Source: Podospora comata | Lineage: Eukaryota > Ascomycota > Sordariomycetes > Sordariales > Podosporaceae | Reading direction: 5' to 3' | DNA length: 64,000 nt | NCBI GenBank assembly: GCA_017354895.1 | Contig: CP071495.1 | Coordinates: 1,099,001-1,163,000, forward strand | Shown: positions 1-10,535 of the stretch, one piece after another | How positions within the stretch are numbered: position 1 is the stretch's first letter | Layout: each line of letters begins with the position of its first letter | Made by a program: the position numbers and the translations under genes | The notes under the pieces: model-generated | What the model was told of the DNA's origin: nothing | Database searches by the model: none | The model's input: only the letters and a program-made list of their open reading frames with translations

Positions 1-738
1 TCCCCCTCGGGAAGCGAGTCATTGATCGTCTTGAGGGCAAGCAAATAAATATCAGGAAGCGGCTTGCCCCGGCCGGGGGCAATCCGCTCGTCGTCGCCCA
101 GGACGCGACGGTGGGTTTCAAAGACACTGAACAGCTCCGTCAGGTGCGACGTCTTCAAGATAAAGTTTGACTTGTGGGACGACGTGGCGAGGGCGATGTG
201 GACGCGGTGGGGGGTGGGCGCCGTCTCGCCAGCCCTCGACTCCTTGTTCTTCTCCATGTCCCAGTAGCGGGTGCGAGCGAGGTCGCTGAGAAGTGTAGGA
301 ATGCCGGGGAGGGGCTGGGTGCCGGGGAAGTGCTGGGCTTGGAGCTCATAGTACTGTTTGTGGTACCTGCGTCGAAAAAAAGAGTTGGTGTCAGAACGGA
401 CCGTCAGGAAAGGAAACATCACTCACTCCTCGGGGGTGATCGGCAGCTGGGCCCAGTCGTGAAGCAGCTTGTTGGCCTGGGGACCGGGGCGGCCTTGCAG
501 CTTGGCCTTGATGCTCCAGGGCAGCTTGGGACGCCCGTACTTTTCGAGGATCAGGTTGATGCAGAGCGTGTAGAGGTCCTCGGTGTCAAGCAGCAGACCA
601 TCCATGTCAAAGAGACAGGCCCGGACGGGGGGGAAGCTGTTGTTGGAGGGAATCCTTGTTAGTCTCGCCACGAGGCTGGACCCGGCTGGAATCACACAAC
701 ATAGGGGTTCAGGGGACCTACTCGGTTCTGGGAGTCAT
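1..738 (-). CDS. HAD-superfamily phosphatase, 3' end beyond window
   Basis: Likely a small-molecule phosphatase of the haloacid dehalogenase superfamily (the pseudouridine-5'-phosphatase/GS1-like subgroup is the closest I recognise). Proposed exons on the minus strand are 738-722, 654-427 and 366-1. The phases close, giving an N-terminus MTPRTE followed by IPSNNSF. Motif I is LFDMDGLLLDT with nucleophile D22 and acid/base D24. Motif II is the ALATSS segment in exon 3, and the motif III lysine is in GRGKPLPDIYL. Motif IV should lie beyond the window edge. Intron 2 has a clean GTGAGT donor. The acceptor of intron 1 sits directly after a CTAAC branch site, which is close, so the first exon is less sure. 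Exact substrate cannot be told from sequence. Confidence 0.8.
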
Positions 739-1810
739 TGTGAAGGCCGTGGCGTGCTGTGAACTGGGATGGCCGTGGGCTCGTATCTGCTGGATGGACT
801 AGAAAGAAAAAAAAGACAGGAGGAGGCTCTGGGGGGAAGAAAAGGGCTCGTATTATAGATAGATGGCTACCCTTGCCTAGGTAGGCGTAGGATCGATTGG
901 GTCCAATCAGGCACGTGGGTTAGAGTAACTGATAAGATGTAGTCACAGAGAAGCCAACTGCTCTTTGAGGTTGGAGATAAGACGGCGGACCTGCCCTCTT
1001 GTTGGATAACTTGTAGGGATCAGCAGAAGGAGAAAGGAGCGCAACAATCCGATCCGAAGCAACGAAACAAAAAAAAAAAAAAAAGGCAGGAACTAGATGT
1101 CACGAATTGGAGTAGCTACCCCTTGTCATGCGGGGTACCCCCCCAGCAAACTGATGCTCTTCCAGTGCTCCTCCCGGCGGACCTGTGACGCCACCAAGAC
1201 AGGGGAGACATGTAGATACCCCGGCCGGCCCAGCCAGCGGAGAGCCGTCACGACTTTTTCCGAAGCTCTCGTTCGTCGAGAGCATCCGAGAGAGGAGCTC
1301 TCTGTAATGCTCTCACACACTCTCAAACTCTTGTCCGGCGGAATATTTCGGGCCGTTTAGGTACCCCTTGCGATGGGCTGGGTTGGCAGCCGAGGAAGGC
1401 GCGAGATAAGGGGGGGGGGACTTGTGGGAGTGTGGAAGGTGTGATGAGATTGTGGAATGTTCAGACAGACAGAATGAGAAAAAAGCCGTGTGTTTGCTTG
1501 TTTGCTCCCCTCATCAGGGGTCCGTCCCATCTCGAGCGGACACCAAGCGGCAGGAAGCCGTTGTCGTCTCCACAAAACCTCAAAAAAAAACCCAAAAAAA
1601 AACGGCCTTGGATCAACGTGAATCTGCCAAGACCCCGCCATCGGGCTGAGGTCTACAGTAGCGCCTCAAGAAAAAAGTGTCCGCTCCATGCCCAAAGCCC
1701 CAACAGCGTAACAACACCACGTTTCTAGCTCCGCCCCTTTCCCCTTTTTTCTCTCCTGTGAGCAGCCTCCTTATCTCGCATATCGGACGGACGGTTTGCT
1801 GCCAAAGACG
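739..1810. other. Divergent intergenic region, HAD phosphatase / TTC1-like gene
   Basis: No gene seen. It should hold the promoters of both flanking, divergently transcribed genes. Visible features are a run of about 19 A's near 1066-1084, a CCTAGGTAGG motif near 876-885 and several A-rich runs near 1580-1605. Confidence 0.6.
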
Positions 1811-2714
1811 ATGGCTGCCCAAGATGAGGAGCCCCGGATCGCGGGAGCCGATGACGACATGGAGCAGCAGCGGCATGAAGAAAGGTTCCCCCCTGAAGAG
1901 GAAGCCGTAAGTCACTGTGGCCCTCATTTCCGTTACCATGCTCAACTCAGCTCTGACGGGACGTTTGTTGCTTTTCAAGTCCATGGTAGCGGACTCCAAC
2001 GCGCACAAGACCGAGGCCAACTCTCTCTTTGGATCGGGCAAGTACGACATTGCCATCAACAAGTACGATGAGGCTCTTGCCGTCCTTCCCAACTATCTGG
2101 ATTATGAGCTGGCCGTCTTACGATCCAACATTGCTGCCTGCCACCTGAAGCTCGAAGAATGGAAGGAGGCCGTCACAAACGCAACAGCCGCCCTGGACTC
2201 TCTTGACAAGCTCGAGGGCAACGGCTCGTCGAAGAAGCAGGACCCCACCCCACCCGCGGCAGAAGACGAGGTGGAGGGTGAGATTGTCAGCTCTGGTGCC
2301 AAAGCAGCCGGTCCGGCACTGGGTGATGACGCCCAGCGCAAGCGTCCGGATGATATCTCGAGAATCCGCGCCAAAGCTCTCATGCGTCGTGCTCGGGCCC
2401 GGAGTGAGCTGGGCGGGTGGTCCAACCTGGAAGGCGCAATCGAAGACTACAAGCGGCTGTCGACCTTGCCTGCCTACGACACGCTGATGAGCGCGACGGA
2501 TAAGAAGATTGTCAGCACGCAACTCCGCGCCCTGCCGGCTCGTGCAAAGGCTGCGCAGGAGAAGGAGACGGCTGAGATGTGGGCCAAGCTCAAGGACCTG
2601 GGCAATGGCATCTTGAAGCCGTTTGGCCTCAGCACTGACAGCTTCAAGATGGTCAAGGACGAGAAGACGGGCGCATACAGCATGAACTTTGCTGGGGGGT
2701 CGGGCGGCAAGTGA
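1811..2714 (+). CDS. TTC1: TTC1-like tetratricopeptide repeat protein
   Basis: A 276-residue TPR adaptor resembling animal TTC1, which binds chaperones and small or heterotrimeric G proteins; the fungal role is inferred. Exons are 1811-1906 and 1980-2714, with donor GTAAGT and acceptor TTTTCAAG, phase 0. The acidic N-terminus (MAAQDEEPRIAGADDDMEQ) runs into three TPR-like helical pairs, beginning at KTEANSLFGSGKYDIAINKY. The C-terminus carries the family hallmark LKDLGNGILKPFGLSTDSF followed by a YSMNF tail, which closely matches human TTC1 as I remember it. A low-complexity insert of about 50 residues separates the first TPRs. The start is the first ATG in frame after the promoter and precedes the intron. 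It is divergent from the HAD gene. Confidence 0.88.
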
Positions 2715-3084
2715 GGGTGAAGCTGTAGTACGCAGAGATAATGTTTATTCAGTCTAGCTCTTGAGACATCCATGGGTCTTTGCACGTTGGGTGGTGGTGC
2801 CTGAATCCACCCACGAGCAGGTGCGGCTGGAACCTCGGAGAGTATGGCTAGGTACCCAGACGTCCATGGCAGCTTCTGCTAACCTGCCGCATAGGTGTTC
2901 GGTGCCTTCCTGGACAGCTCACTTCAAGGAGGGACATTGATCGTCCGCCCAAGAATCCAAACTCTTCCCAACCTTGTTCATCAAAGCTCTTGTTCATTCC
3001 CATTCACTCTCCAAACAACTCTCCAGTGCAGTCTCTATCTTACAGCACAGTCTCTATCTCGGTCACCCCAGACATTAATCAAAA
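2715..3084. other. Intergenic, TTC1-like / polyQ gene
   Basis: Short tandem region holding the 3' end of the TTC1-like gene and the promoter and leader of the polyglutamine gene. The leader is C/T-rich. No other gene seen. Confidence 0.6.
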
Positions 3085-3901
3085 ATGGAGTCAAGAGCGC
3101 ACCATCTCCATTACCTCCAGCGCTACGTGGATGTCGACCACTGGCGCCCATACATCACCACCAGATACCCCGAGGAGATCCAATCCGGGGATGCCCGCGA
3201 ATTTGAATACGAAATATTGGGTCAGGACGCCGGCCCGCGACCCATCCCAGCCTTCCCCGTTGGCAACCTTGACGAGCTCGACATGCCCCGGAAACTCATC
3301 ATTTTCTAGGTGAGAAACGGCTTCCGCATTCCGGCGTGGATACCCGCTGCCAACCCCGAACTCCAACCCGGCGTCATCACCGACGACCACATCCGAATGG
3401 CCTGCATCATCCTCATCCAGATGGCGCCCGACCTGGCGAGGGAAATCCCCAGACGCTATCTCGAGATCCAGTCCATACTCGACAGGGGAATAGAAAGCAG
3501 CAGGAGAAGGGTCCTCACGGAGGAACGTGTCGCCGAGTATGCCCCGCAGGATTGGACCGCGTCCCCCGACGAGGGTGGGCTCAAGATGGAGGAAGAGCAC
3601 TTGCCGGATGTGTACATGAGGATTCTGAGGACGTTTGAGGCTGCGGACGGCAAGGATGGGCCGTTTGGGTTGTTTGCGGATTTGTATCCCGGTGTTCGCG
3701 AGCATGACATTATTCCGGCTCCGAAGTGGCCTCGTTGTCTGGGACATTACATTTTTGACCGGGTGGCGCAGCGGAAGGTGACGGATCAGAGGCGTGACGC
3801 GTGGGCTGCCGGGAAGTTTGAGAAGAGTCGTGCTGCGATTGCTGCCGAGAAGGCTGCCAGTGAGGCGGAGGCTGCCGCGCAGCAGCAGCAGCTGGAGCAG
3901 A

Positions 3902-3986
<85 letters not shown>

Positions 3987-4068
3987 GCAGCAGCAGAAAC
4001 CCCAGAGAAAGAGAGACAAAATTATTAGTATGATGCAATATGGCGCCCCGAAAGCACCTCTACCATGA
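3085..4068 (+). CDS. Hypothetical protein with long C-terminal polyglutamine tract
   Basis: Function not recognised. The frame opens with MESRAHHLHYLQRYVDVDHW at 3085 and runs to 4068, interrupted by one in-frame TAG at 3307-3309. The simplest model removes a 51-nt phase-0 intron, 3259-3309, whose acceptor TTTTCTAG is good but whose donor GTTGGC is weak. That leaves about 310 residues. Alternatives are a true stop with a short 74-residue product, readthrough, or a recently broken gene. The body is mixed alpha-type sequence (MACIILIQMAPDLAREIPRR). An alanine/glutamate-rich helix leads into 31 consecutive Gln encoded mostly by alternating CAG and CAA, then a basic tail KPQRKRDK that could be a nuclear localisation signal. 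Confidence 0.6.
3904..3996 (+). repeat. CAG/CAA hexanucleotide-type repeat encoding 31 Gln
   Basis: A tract of CAG and CAA codons, mostly as a CAGCAA hexamer, lies in frame inside the preceding hypothetical gene. Mixed codons make it less slippage-prone than pure CAG. Upstream, a shorter CAG run is broken by Leu and Glu codons. Confidence 0.95.
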
Positions 4069-4940
4069 TTAGATGCTGAGTGGGAGGAGTTGTTTTACTC
4101 GGAAGCGATACATGTATCTTTCTTGTCACAGCGGAATGTTTAGGTGGGAGAGAATTTAGGATCGGGCTAGGGGAGAATGGAACATGTTTTGGTTGACGCT
4201 CTTTTTCTGATTTGAGTCTCTTGGGCTTGGTGTGTATGGATACCTCACCTACCATCTTGAAACCGCTCTGCTTATGAGGCATCTCGGAATACCTTTAGAC
4301 TCTAGAAACCTTCGTTTGAGCGCTGTTACATCAGGCAACAGTCTTTAATTTTCTCTTTCTTTTTTTTTCGGGGCTTTATGCCTGTTTTCTTTTTTAAGAA
4401 AGGAGGTGTCCGTTACCAAGGTCTGAGAGGTGGTGTTGATGCTGAGCAAAGGATTCAGATTCCGTCGTCGAGAATTGGAACACATGCTTAGAAACATGCC
4501 CTGAAGGCGAGTCGGACTTGTCGGGCTGCTTCACACATGTTCAATATTAAACAGCAACACAAATAAAACCCAATAGGAGACGTATTGTCTGTACCAAGTA
4601 CAGTAAAGAGCAGTGATGATCTGACAAGAGAAACCCCCTTCCCACCCCAAAACTCCAATACTATTTCCTGCTTGTTGCTGCTGTCGTTGTAGAGTTAGAT
4701 ACAATCTTTCTTTGTTGGACCACCCTTTTTCTGCAAGATATGACAAGACACCAAGGGAGAGAGCGAGTAGACAAATCATATCCATCCATCCATCAACAAA
4801 CTAAAAAGCAGAAAAACAGAACAATCCCCCCCTGCCTACCTACCCATGTGTTATTTCCCTTTCGTATATCCCATCCCATTCCATCCATTTCATACAAAAG
4901 AGAGAGAGATCGATCAGTTATATCTTGACTCCAGGACTTT
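4069..4940. other. Convergent intergenic region
   Basis: This lies between the 3' ends of the polyQ gene and the ATG33-like gene. It is AT-richer than the flanks, with T-runs near 4360-4400. No gene, RNA or repeat of note is seen. Confidence 0.6.
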
Positions 4941-5661
4941 TTAAACCCTCCCATAAACATTCACCACCCCATCCCCCCAAATCCCCACAACCGACATGAA
5001 GAACCCCAGTCCCAAGACAGACACCTGGACAACCTGCTTCTTGAGCCACCCCTCCACCTTGGCCCTCACCTCCTCCCCGTTCGCCTCCTCCCCAACCTCC
5101 AACACCTCATCCTCCTCGCTCTCTTCCTCTTGCTCTTCACCAAGGACCTCGTAGCTGGCTTCCATTCTCGCGCGGGCAGAGGCAGAGGGCTTCTTCTTCT
5201 TTTGCTGGGGGAAGGACTTCTTGCTGCCGGCAGTGGTGGCGGGGGAAGAAGGTCCGAGGGAGATGTAAGGAGCGACCAAATCCGTCACGACGAGCTGGGA
5301 GCCGAGGATGAGGGCCGAGGTATAGAGGAGGTAGGGGTGGCGGAGGGGTTTGGGGGAGAGATAGTATGCGAGGAGGAAGGCGGTTCCGGAGAGGCCGGAG
5401 AGGGATTGGAGTTGTTTGGTCGAGGATGTGGTGAGGGAGTCAAAAGCGCGGAGGGCTGTGGTGGCGGAGGGGAGGTTGAGGAGGGAGGGGATGGTGAGGG
5501 TTGTTAGGGTGTAGGAGAGGCCCTGGTTAGTGAGCGTCATGTTAGTTGCTGTTCAAGGTGAAAGCATCATGCGATGCCATGTGGAAAGCAACACATACCG
5601 TCAACAACCCCAACGACACCGTCCCCACAAACTTGAGCGCCGAGACGCCCCTCGTTGCCAT
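4941..5661 (-). CDS. ATG33: Atg33-type mitophagy protein
   Basis: A 214-residue mitochondrial outer-membrane protein of the Atg33 family, which in budding yeast promotes selective removal of mitochondria in stationary phase. Exons are 5661-5599 and 5522-4941, with GTATGT donor and AACCAG acceptor, phase 0. The N-terminus MATRGVSALKFVGTVSLGLL and the following GLSYTLTTLTIPSLL form the first membrane segment. A second hydrophobic pair surrounds SGTAFLLAYYLSPKPLRHPYL; the RHPYLLY motif is shared with yeast Atg33. A charged linker rich in Lys then Glu follows. The last segment VSVLGLGFFMSVVGIWGDG matches the C-terminal segment of the family. Its length is close to the yeast protein (about 197 residues). 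Role is inferred by family. Confidence 0.87.
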
Positions 5662-6099
5662 GATGTTACGAGTGTGTGCTTAATCTCTTGATCAATCCAG
5701 TCTCACTTCCTAATCAAAACGCGTGGATGGCCGTCGAAGGTTCGAAAGGTGTCACCAAGTTTGCCTGACGCAAAGTCGTGGTCGTAAGAAGCCAGTGTTG
5801 CCGAGCTCACGGTTAAAGCTTAAGGTCTTGCCTATTGCGTGGTTGGACAGCCCGCCCGCCCCACCGAAAGGAGGGGATGAGGGGCTGGATCTTCTTGGTC
5901 CGGCCCCGCTGCAACTCACAGCGGCCCGTTTCCACTTTTGCGTCATCGCTCGATCAGGTTAACAAGGGGGTAGCTGATAGAACACCCTAACCCTGATTCA
6001 AGATGGAAGACCACAGAAGAAGACATCCTGCAGATATCCACCCCCCGATGCAACTTGTTTCCCAATATCCGCCACCCCACCAACATCCACTATCGTGAA
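5662..6099. other. Intergenic, ATG33 promoter to tRNA-Ser
   Basis: Holds the ATG33 upstream region and the tRNA 5' flank. No further gene is seen. Confidence 0.55.
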
Positions 6100-6181
6100 G
6101 GCGCGATGGCAGAGTGGTCTAATGCGTGAGACTCGAAATCTCATCTCTTCGGAGGCGTCGGTTCAAATCCGGCTCGCGTCG
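6100..6181 (+). tRNA. tRNA-Ser(CGA)
   Basis: The 82-nt cloverleaf has acceptor strands GGCGCGA and TCGCGTC and an anticodon stem TGAGA/TCTCA around loop CTCGAAA (anticodon CGA). A long variable arm (CTCTTCGGAG) is typical of serine tRNAs. The T arm is GTCGG-TTCAAAT-CCGGC and the discriminator is G. There is no intron. A T-run at about 6209-6218 is a plausible RNA polymerase III terminator. Confidence 0.95.
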
Positions 6182-6542
6182 ATAGGATACATTTACTTTT
6201 ACAGTTTGGTTTTTTTTTAACACTATTCTTGGCCAACATAGCACAACGCTGTCAAGGGCGGATGCTTTATACCCGGTTTAGCAGCTTCATGTTTATCTTG
6301 CAAGCCAGCTATGGTCAAATATCACAGCTTCACAGACCTCTCACACATGCACCTATTAACAGATATACTCACTGTGTTTTGACCGCAACTGATAGTCTGA
6401 TACAACTACTGCCACGCATCATTAATTCGCTTGTTCACTCCGCTACATGCCACTCCCGATCATCATAACTTTCCTCCCCCCTTCATCCTCCTCTCATCTA
6501 CTCCCTCCCATCAAACACACCCTCCCACTCACAACCAGACCC
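6182..6542. other. Intergenic, tRNA-Ser / TMA20
   Basis: Contains the tRNA terminator T-run and the 3' flank of the TMA20-like gene, which is strongly C-rich from 6470 on. No gene is seen. Confidence 0.55.
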
Positions 6543-7216
6543 CTAGTCAACATTCAACCTCCACAACCCATCCCCCAAAAAGTGCGCATCCTCCATCACC
6601 GGCCCCTTCCCCTTCTCCTTGATCTCCCTCGTCCCCATAACCAGCACCCCCACCGCCGCCGCCTCCTCCTTCCCCTCAGCCATAACCACAACCGGCTCCC
6701 CCTTCTCCAACTCCCTACTCCACCTCCCCTCCCCATCAGCCCCCTCGTTCGGCGCCCCCTCCCCAAGCGTCTCCCTCCCCTCCCTCGCATCCGGCTCCGG
6801 CAGCCTCCCGCCCGCAGAAGTCAACCCCGGCGCCATGAGCGTCGCGCCCGACAAGACAAACCGGATAGCACCGCGGTCTATCCTCACGGTGGGGAAGCAC
6901 TGCGGGAACCGGTGCACGAGCTTGAGGTGAGGGAGGAGGACGTCGCTGTCGTGCTGGAAGAACAGGGGGTTTCCGTCGCAGACGTAGAGGGATACCCGGT
7001 CGGGGAGCTTCATCTGCTCGAGGGAGGACTTTTTGGGCATGATCTCTTCGATGAAGGGGTTGAGGAGGGGGTAGGTCTGCAGGAGCGAGGTCCGGAGGGA
7101 GCGCTGGATGGAGGATTTGAGTTTTTGTTTTGGGGAGGCGGTGAGGCTTTACAACAGAGGGTTAGTTTTCATATAGCTGGAGGGAGGAGGGGGCCGTACT
7201 CTTTCTTGAAAGGCAT
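6543..7216 (-). CDS. TMA20: Tma20/MCTS1-type PUA-domain translation factor
   Basis: A 206-residue ribosome-associated protein of the MCT-1/Tma20 family, which with a Tma22/DENR partner acts in recycling 40S subunits and in reinitiation. Exons are 7216-7200 and 7146-6543; the phase-2 junction gives MPFKKDLTASPKQKL. The pre-PUA region includes SSIQRSLRTSLLQTYPLL and IEEIMPKKSS. The family core VRIDRGAIRFVLSGATLMAPGL opens the PUA domain. The ending with HFLGDGLWRLNVD matches the conserved NDGLW end of MCTS1. A 35-residue low-complexity stretch (REGRETLGEGAPNEGADGEG) expands the PUA domain compared with animal MCTS1 (181 residues). The short first exon is typical for this gene in fungi. Confidence 0.9.
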
Positions 7217-7751
7217 CTTGTTTGTTGAGGTTGAGAGAGCTGCGCGGCTCTCTTGCGGTGAACTTTGTGGTGGTTGGTTTGGATCAAGTGAAGGGAAGTG
7301 GTATGGAGCTGATTTTGAAAATCTCGTCTTCTTATAGCTGTGACTTCGTCTCGTTGTTGTAGCGCAATATATCTGATGATGCTACTCAAAATGCCAGGAG
7401 TTGCCTGTTTGCTCGGAGGTTGCCCCGCGATGCGGAATTGAATGGAGGGGTAAATCAGAACAATAGCCCCACTTTCAACGTTCCTGGGCCACTGCCAAGG
7501 TTGCGATAAAGGGGGGCGATAAGCCTACGAGAGCACCACTGTCGTCACCCGCCCCTTGAGCATCGATGGACAGCACTTGAGAGCATCAACAAAGACGTAG
7601 GCATAGTGGTGAGAATAGGATTCAGTCATTAAAGTAGGCTATAGCTTCAAACCCGCCAAAAGACATCAACCAGCAGGTATAAGAGCGTAGGTCTAGATGA
7701 TATCCGCTTCCAGCCCAGTTCAACCCCGCAATCTAGCTCCCCTCCAGTTCC
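7217..7751. other. Intergenic, TMA20 / I78 inhibitor
   Basis: Tandem minus-strand spacer that holds the TMA20 promoter and the 3' flank of the inhibitor gene. No gene is seen. Confidence 0.55.
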
Positions 7752-8068
7752 TTAACCGTGAGAAACGTGCGAAACAGTCCCGTCTTCCTGGACGTGTACA
7801 TTCAGCCTGTTGGGGTTGAAGTCCTTGGTAACCATCGAGCCTGGCTCGATAACTCTGGTGGATTCAGGGAGGTCCTTCTTGCAGAAGCACTGTTGACAAC
7901 CATCCGTCAGCATGCTGTTCATTCTTGAGAGGGCGGTTGAAAGGGACATACAGTCTCTGAGCTTGGCTCGTTCTCTGATAGCGTCTTGCCGACAAGCTTG
8001 TTCATCCACTCCTGGGTCTTGTCCTCGGGCATGTTGTCGGCTGTTACTCCTGGCACGACGAGAGGCAT
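7752..8068 (-). CDS. Small I78-type peptidase inhibitor
   Basis: An 84-residue protein resembling the fungal peptidase inhibitor I78 family (related to potato inhibitor I-like folds that block subtilisin-type proteases). Exons are 8068-7952 and 7889-7752, with donor GTATGT and acceptor CAACAG, phase 0. Key family elements are MPLVVPGVT at the N-terminus, EWMNKLVGKTLSE, and the C-terminal segment RVIEPGSMVTKDFNPNRLNV, then HVQEDGTVSHV. In this family the loop before the FNPNRLNV strand is the protease-binding element. There is no signal peptide, so a cytoplasmic role, for example against vacuolar proteases, is inferred. The exon 2 start adds a CFC stretch not typical of the family, so the acceptor could differ slightly. 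Confidence 0.82.
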
Positions 8069-8443
8069 CTTGGCGGTGGTTCTAGGTTGGTGTTTTGAGC
8101 GATTCGTGTAGTTATTCTTGGAGCGTGCGATATTCTGGTTTATTGGTATGTTGATTTGTTTGATGTAGATAGGTCTGGGATCAGGAGGTCAAGATGGGAT
8201 TTAAGTACGTGGTGGTTGTGCAGGAGCGTTCAAAGGGTCCGATGACGTAGCATTGGCTCTGCCGGCTAGTTGCGGGGCGGGTGAACAAAACGGTGGGACT
8301 CAGCCACATCGTGAGCATAACTTTATACCAATTAGCAAACAATTGCACAGGTGAGCATAAAGCATGTGAAGTGTTCCAGCATCTGAAGAAGAAGAAATCC
8401 AAAATACAGGAGAGGTGAGTAAAAACTGCAAAAGGAATGGTTT
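8069..8443. other. Intergenic, I78 promoter to tRNA-Val
   Basis: Upstream region of the inhibitor gene and 3' flank of the tRNA. No other feature is seen. Confidence 0.5.
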
Positions 8444-8517
8444 TGATTTCGTCCAGGCTCGAACTGGAGACCTTCAGTGTGTTAGACTGACGTGATAACC
8501 AACTACACCACGAAACC
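8444..8517 (-). tRNA. tRNA-Val(AAC)
   Basis: A 74-nt cloverleaf on the minus strand with acceptor strands GGTTTCG and CGAAATC. The anticodon stem TCAGT/ACTGA encloses loop CTAACAC, anticodon AAC. The T arm is CTCCAG-TTCGAGC-CTGGA and the discriminator is A. No intron. Confidence 0.93.
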
Positions 8518-9990
8518 ATAATATGATTGATTGTTGGTTCCATCAGTGCTACCCCTTATTTCACAAGCTCTGCCAGCTCTGGAACATGATGTTGCTGGGT
8601 GGCATTGCAGGTGGACTCAGGGGTAAAAAGGGGCGCCAGAAGCACAGCATGGTTGCTGCTATCACAGACGAACAGCAAGCACATTATAAAGACTTCAAGT
8701 TTTACCTGCCATTTTTCTCTCTTAGCTCACTCACCTTGTTTTAAGTTTCCATGTGTCACAATCGGTGTACCTTGCTAAGGGCTTAAGGTTTTTGAGGCAT
8801 TCAAGCCATTAACTGGACATTGCAAAGATGAAAGTATTGTCTTTAGGGCCTCAAATCTGCTTTTGAGATCCAGGGACGAGTACGTCTCATGTATTAGGTT
8901 ACTGTGATCCATATCTGAAAGTATTCACCGATCTCGATAGAGGTAGGTCATATGTCAGTTTTGGATCTGAACTTGAAATGGCAGAGTCGGCAAGTCCGAC
9001 GGTCTTATCCGGGCTTCCACGTTTCTTTAATGGTTTCCGACTTCCCTACGGGGAAGACACCAAGCTAGTTTAGGATTCGCCCAGCACAAACAGATCTTGG
9101 TACCGACGGGATCTAATAACAACATCCATGGTTTGTTCGAGAGGCAATATTTTTGTGGGAATACTCGGACAACTGGTTCCTTAGCTCCTGGTATAAGTGC
9201 GCTTCCATGGACTCTGTACTGAGGGGACTTGGAGAAGCTGTGATTATTCTGTAACAAGCTGAAACATAAATGTGCTCTTTAGTACAGTGTGCCTGGGCCA
9301 ATCTGTCTTTCTTGGAGTCTCCTATTGACAACTCTTTACGCAGTAGGGAGCAAAAGAAAAAACACAGCTGCAAGTACCTGGCTGAAGCCACGAACACCTC
9401 AAAGCTCTAAACCTCCATACAAATTCCCTCTGAAATCTTTGATGGCGTATGGCTGTAGAGTGGCTTCGACTGGACTCTGCAGTTTTACCCATCGCATAGT
9501 GTAAAATCACCATGATAGTCCATACGGGTCCTATCAACGCCTCTTCCCTGTGAGAATACACAAAGAGGCCGTCTCGGCATGCTATCTCTAAACTGACCAT
9601 GGTGGCGGACTTCGGAGTCGCCGCCCTCTCAAAAGATTTTGACAGCTGGTATACGTGTCATCGACCCGGATCCAAAATTTGTGCCCTTTTTGACTTTACC
9701 TTGGCGGCATTGCAAGCTGGAAGAGGTTGATAATGGGCTGGTCGTGGATATAAAGTGCAGGCGATAAGGCCTCAAATCCATCACGAGCTCAAGCCACAAG
9801 GATAGCATTTGCTGCCGAGCCCAGCAAACGCACTCCGGGCGCCTGCCTCAAGCCAGATCTCCACGGCACTCCGCAACCTTCCCCAACCTTCCGCCTGAAA
9901 GCAACCACCTGTTCTGCAACGTCTCATTGGAAGATGTGCTCCCAGTGCCCGGAGGGGCATAGAAAGAACAGCGATGCAGCTGGCCTTGGA

Positions 9991-10033
<43 letters not shown>

Positions 10034-10535
10034 CCATTTCGCCATCCTAGGATCAAGCCATACTGGGCAACCATCTTTTTTCATGGTCTTTAGGTCATCT
10101 GTTCAGCAATCAGCTTATCTTCCCACTTGTATACCTACGTGGCCCCTCCACCCCGAGCGTTTGGTTCGGCGTGGTAATCTGCGGGGAGCAACAAGCCAGT
10201 AAGCCCGCCCAATCTCCAGTCGCTCTCAATGTCCTCCCATGGCCTTTTTCGCTTGCCTGTTGAACTTCAGCCTGTGGGAGCCCTTGATCAGCCACAAATC
10301 CTGTTTGTTAACTGGAGCAGCCTAACTCTTAATTGTCACCAGGCAACCCATCTCCAACATAGCGTCCGCCAACCTAAGGTAGAACGATTCAGCCACATCG
10401 CCCTTTCCCTCAAGAGCTGGCTGCTTGGTTATCCCCATCAGCTAGATCATCCATAGTCAAGCGGCATCAAAATCGGTAGTCACCGCGAAAAAAAAAAAGT
10501 TACGATGCCCAAAGGAGCGACGCAACATCACTGGC
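8518..10535. other. Gene-poor region, first half
   Basis: No coding frame with gene-like features on either strand. GC content is moderate and the sequence is not obviously RIP-mutated. It contains the CT microsatellite listed separately. Confidence 0.5.
9997..10030. repeat. (CT)17 microsatellite
   Basis: About 17 uninterrupted CT dinucleotides within the gene-poor region. Confidence 0.95.

Noticed and set aside
1613-2092. 159-codon minus-strand frame overlapping the TTC1-like gene start
   Set aside because: Antisense to the first exon and promoter of a well-supported gene, with no family resemblance.
3091-4038. 315-codon minus-strand frame with a long poly-leucine run
   Set aside because: It is the antisense of the CAG/CAA tract and the flanking coding sequence. 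The plus-strand frame has the protein-like sequence and a good start.
5980-6000. CCCTAACCCT resembling telomere repeat
   Set aside because: Fewer than two units, between ordinary genes; consistent with chance.
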